From: Paracoccaceae bacterium
GTDB taxonomy: Bacteria; Pseudomonadota; Alphaproteobacteria; Rhodobacterales; Rhodobacteraceae
NCBI GenBank assembly: GCA_002746395.1
Contig: NVXA01000003.1
Location: 64,101-69,439 of the forward strand
Reading direction: 5' to 3'
Length of the DNA: 5,339 nt
In this document: positions 5,029 to 5,339 of the stretch, piece by piece
Numbering within the stretch: position 1 is the first letter of the stretch
Layout of the letters: every line of letters begins with the position of its first letter
Made by a program: the position numbers and the translations under genes
Notes under the pieces: model-generated
Seen by the model: only the letters and a program-made list of their open reading frames with translations
The model's database searches: none
What the model was told of the DNA's origin: nothing

Positions 5029-5030
5029 TA

Positions 5031-5049
5031 ATTCGCATTATTGGCGAAT
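5031..5049. repeat. Inverted repeat ATTCGC-N7-GCGAAT after dinB
   Basis: Perfect 6-bp arms at 5031-5036 and 5044-5049, covering the putative -10 at 5037-5042. It starts three bases from the direct repeats. It is followed on the minus strand by a sequence that is not U-rich, so it is not a terminator. Confidence 0.35.
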
Positions 5050-5066
5050 CTGTGTTATTTTTGCAA
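5037..5066 (-). promoter_or_regulatory. Possible promoter overlapping the dinB stop codon
   Basis: On the minus strand, TTGCAA (5066-5061, 4/6), an 18-bp spacer and AATAAT (5042-5037, 5/6). The start would fall near 5030, directly at the direct repeats. The match is modest in an AT-rich stretch, so this is tentative. Confidence 0.3.
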
Positions 5067-5339
5067 CCCGCGGCCCTTAAGTATTGCAGAAGTACCATAT
5101 TTTGCCCTGATTTTATCCGTTGCCCGTTCAACCGCTGCCCGCTTGGGCGCGCTTAAATCCAGCAAATCTCCGGCAAAGCCGGCGTCTTCTGCATCCGTTA
5201 ACCCGCTGATACCCACTCCGATCAGCCTGAACGGGCCGTTTGGCAGCTCGTTTTCCAGCAGGGGGCGCGCGGTCTCATAGATTACATCGGCCAGTTGCGT
5301 CGGCTCGCTTAGGGTCACGCGCCGTGTTAATTGCCGGAA
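5055..5339 (-). CDS. dinB: DNA polymerase IV, C-terminal fragment (5' partial)
   Basis: Only the last 94 residues are in the window; the frame is open to base 5339, so the gene begins outside and the GTG at 5318 is internal. Pol IV is a Y-family, error-prone translesion polymerase. This part is the little-finger DNA-binding domain and the tail. It begins FRQLTRRVTLSEPT, continues with an amphipathic helix ending ARPLLENEL, then FRLIGVGISGLTDA, and ends with ERATDKIRAKYG and AILKGRGLQK, all characteristic of DinB C-termini. The tail ends shortly after the KGR motif, without the terminal QLxLF-like clamp-binding peptide found in Escherichia coli Pol IV; a clamp motif could lie elsewhere in the unseen part. 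The catalytic residues are outside the window. The stop is TAA; the first good terminator is about 135 bases downstream. Confidence 0.92.
   Translation of the reverse strand, partial: FRQLTRRVTLSEPTQLADVIYETARPLLENELPNGPFRLIGVGISGLTDAEDAGFAGDLLDLSAPKRAAVERATDKIRAKYGTSAILKGRGLQK

Larger units (their letters stand above)
4893..5030 (-). ncRNA. Candidate small RNA or structured dinB 3' untranslated region
   Basis: No credible gene lies between the dinB stop and the terminator, yet the minus strand has the layout of a small RNA: a hairpin ACGATA/TATCGT (4959-4976), a hairpin CTTCC/GGAAG (4941-4955), a 20-nt unpaired linker (4921-4940) containing UUUCCUCCCU, which is complementary to Shine-Dalgarno sequences, and an intrinsic terminator with eight U. 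Two possible starts exist: from the promoter at 5037-5066 (about 140 nt) or from a TATGAT at 4972-4967 without a good -35 (about 70 nt). It may instead simply be the end of the dinB message. Confidence 0.3.

Noticed and set aside
4907..5131. Minus-strand open frame of 74 codons between dinB and the terminator
   Set aside because: It overlaps the dinB end in another frame, lacks a ribosome binding site at any internal ATG, and stops inside the terminator stem; no family resemblance.
5041..5280. Plus-strand open frame of 79 codons opposite dinB
   Set aside because: It is the antisense of clearly recognisable DinB sequence, with no start signals.

Overview
The window looks like ordinary chromosome from an alphaproteobacterium, most likely the Rhodobacterales (Roseobacter group). 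Reasons: the 41-residue zinc-free type of ribosomal protein L36, alphaproteobacterial-style RmuC, IbpA-type Hsp20 and DinB sequences, a secreted caspase-fold/peptidoglycan-binding protein, and moderate, even GC. I see no insertion sequence, phage gene, integrase, CRISPR array or sign of recent transfer.

Layout. 1-1206 (+): 3' part of rmuC, running in from outside the window. 1202-1778 (+): a heat-shock unit. A sigma-32 (RpoH)-like promoter whose -35 overlaps the rmuC stop codon precedes a roughly 90-nt leader with three hairpins. The last hairpin covers the Shine-Dalgarno by a UCGCU/AGGA pairing with a bulged G, as in ROSE RNA thermometers. Then come an IbpA-type small heat-shock protein and a strong terminator. 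1842-3555 (+): a gene for an exported protein with an inactive caspase-like domain, three related W...YL..FP.G.fA..A..RL modules and two peptidoglycan-binding domains, preceded by a perfect TATAAT and an inverted repeat. 3564-3593: a bidirectional terminator shared with the convergent gene. 3617-3962 (-): promoter, tRNA-Val(GAC) with encoded CCA, then rpmJ (L36), possibly one transcript. 4029-4886 (+): an N-formylglutamate amidohydrolase family enzyme, divergent from the tRNA. 4893-5054: a non-coding stretch with a minus-strand terminator, two small hairpins, a CU-rich linker and two 13-bp TGC-N3-GCA direct repeats; it is either the dinB 3' region or a small regulated RNA. 5055-5339 (-): C-terminal end of dinB (DNA polymerase IV), running out of the window.

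The genes do not form one pathway. The best-supported unusual points are the two-layer heat control of hsp20 (promoter plus thermometer), the cysteine-free pseudo-caspase with peptidoglycan-binding domains, and the operator-like repeats and possible small RNA beside dinB. I did not find a convincing new multi-gene system.
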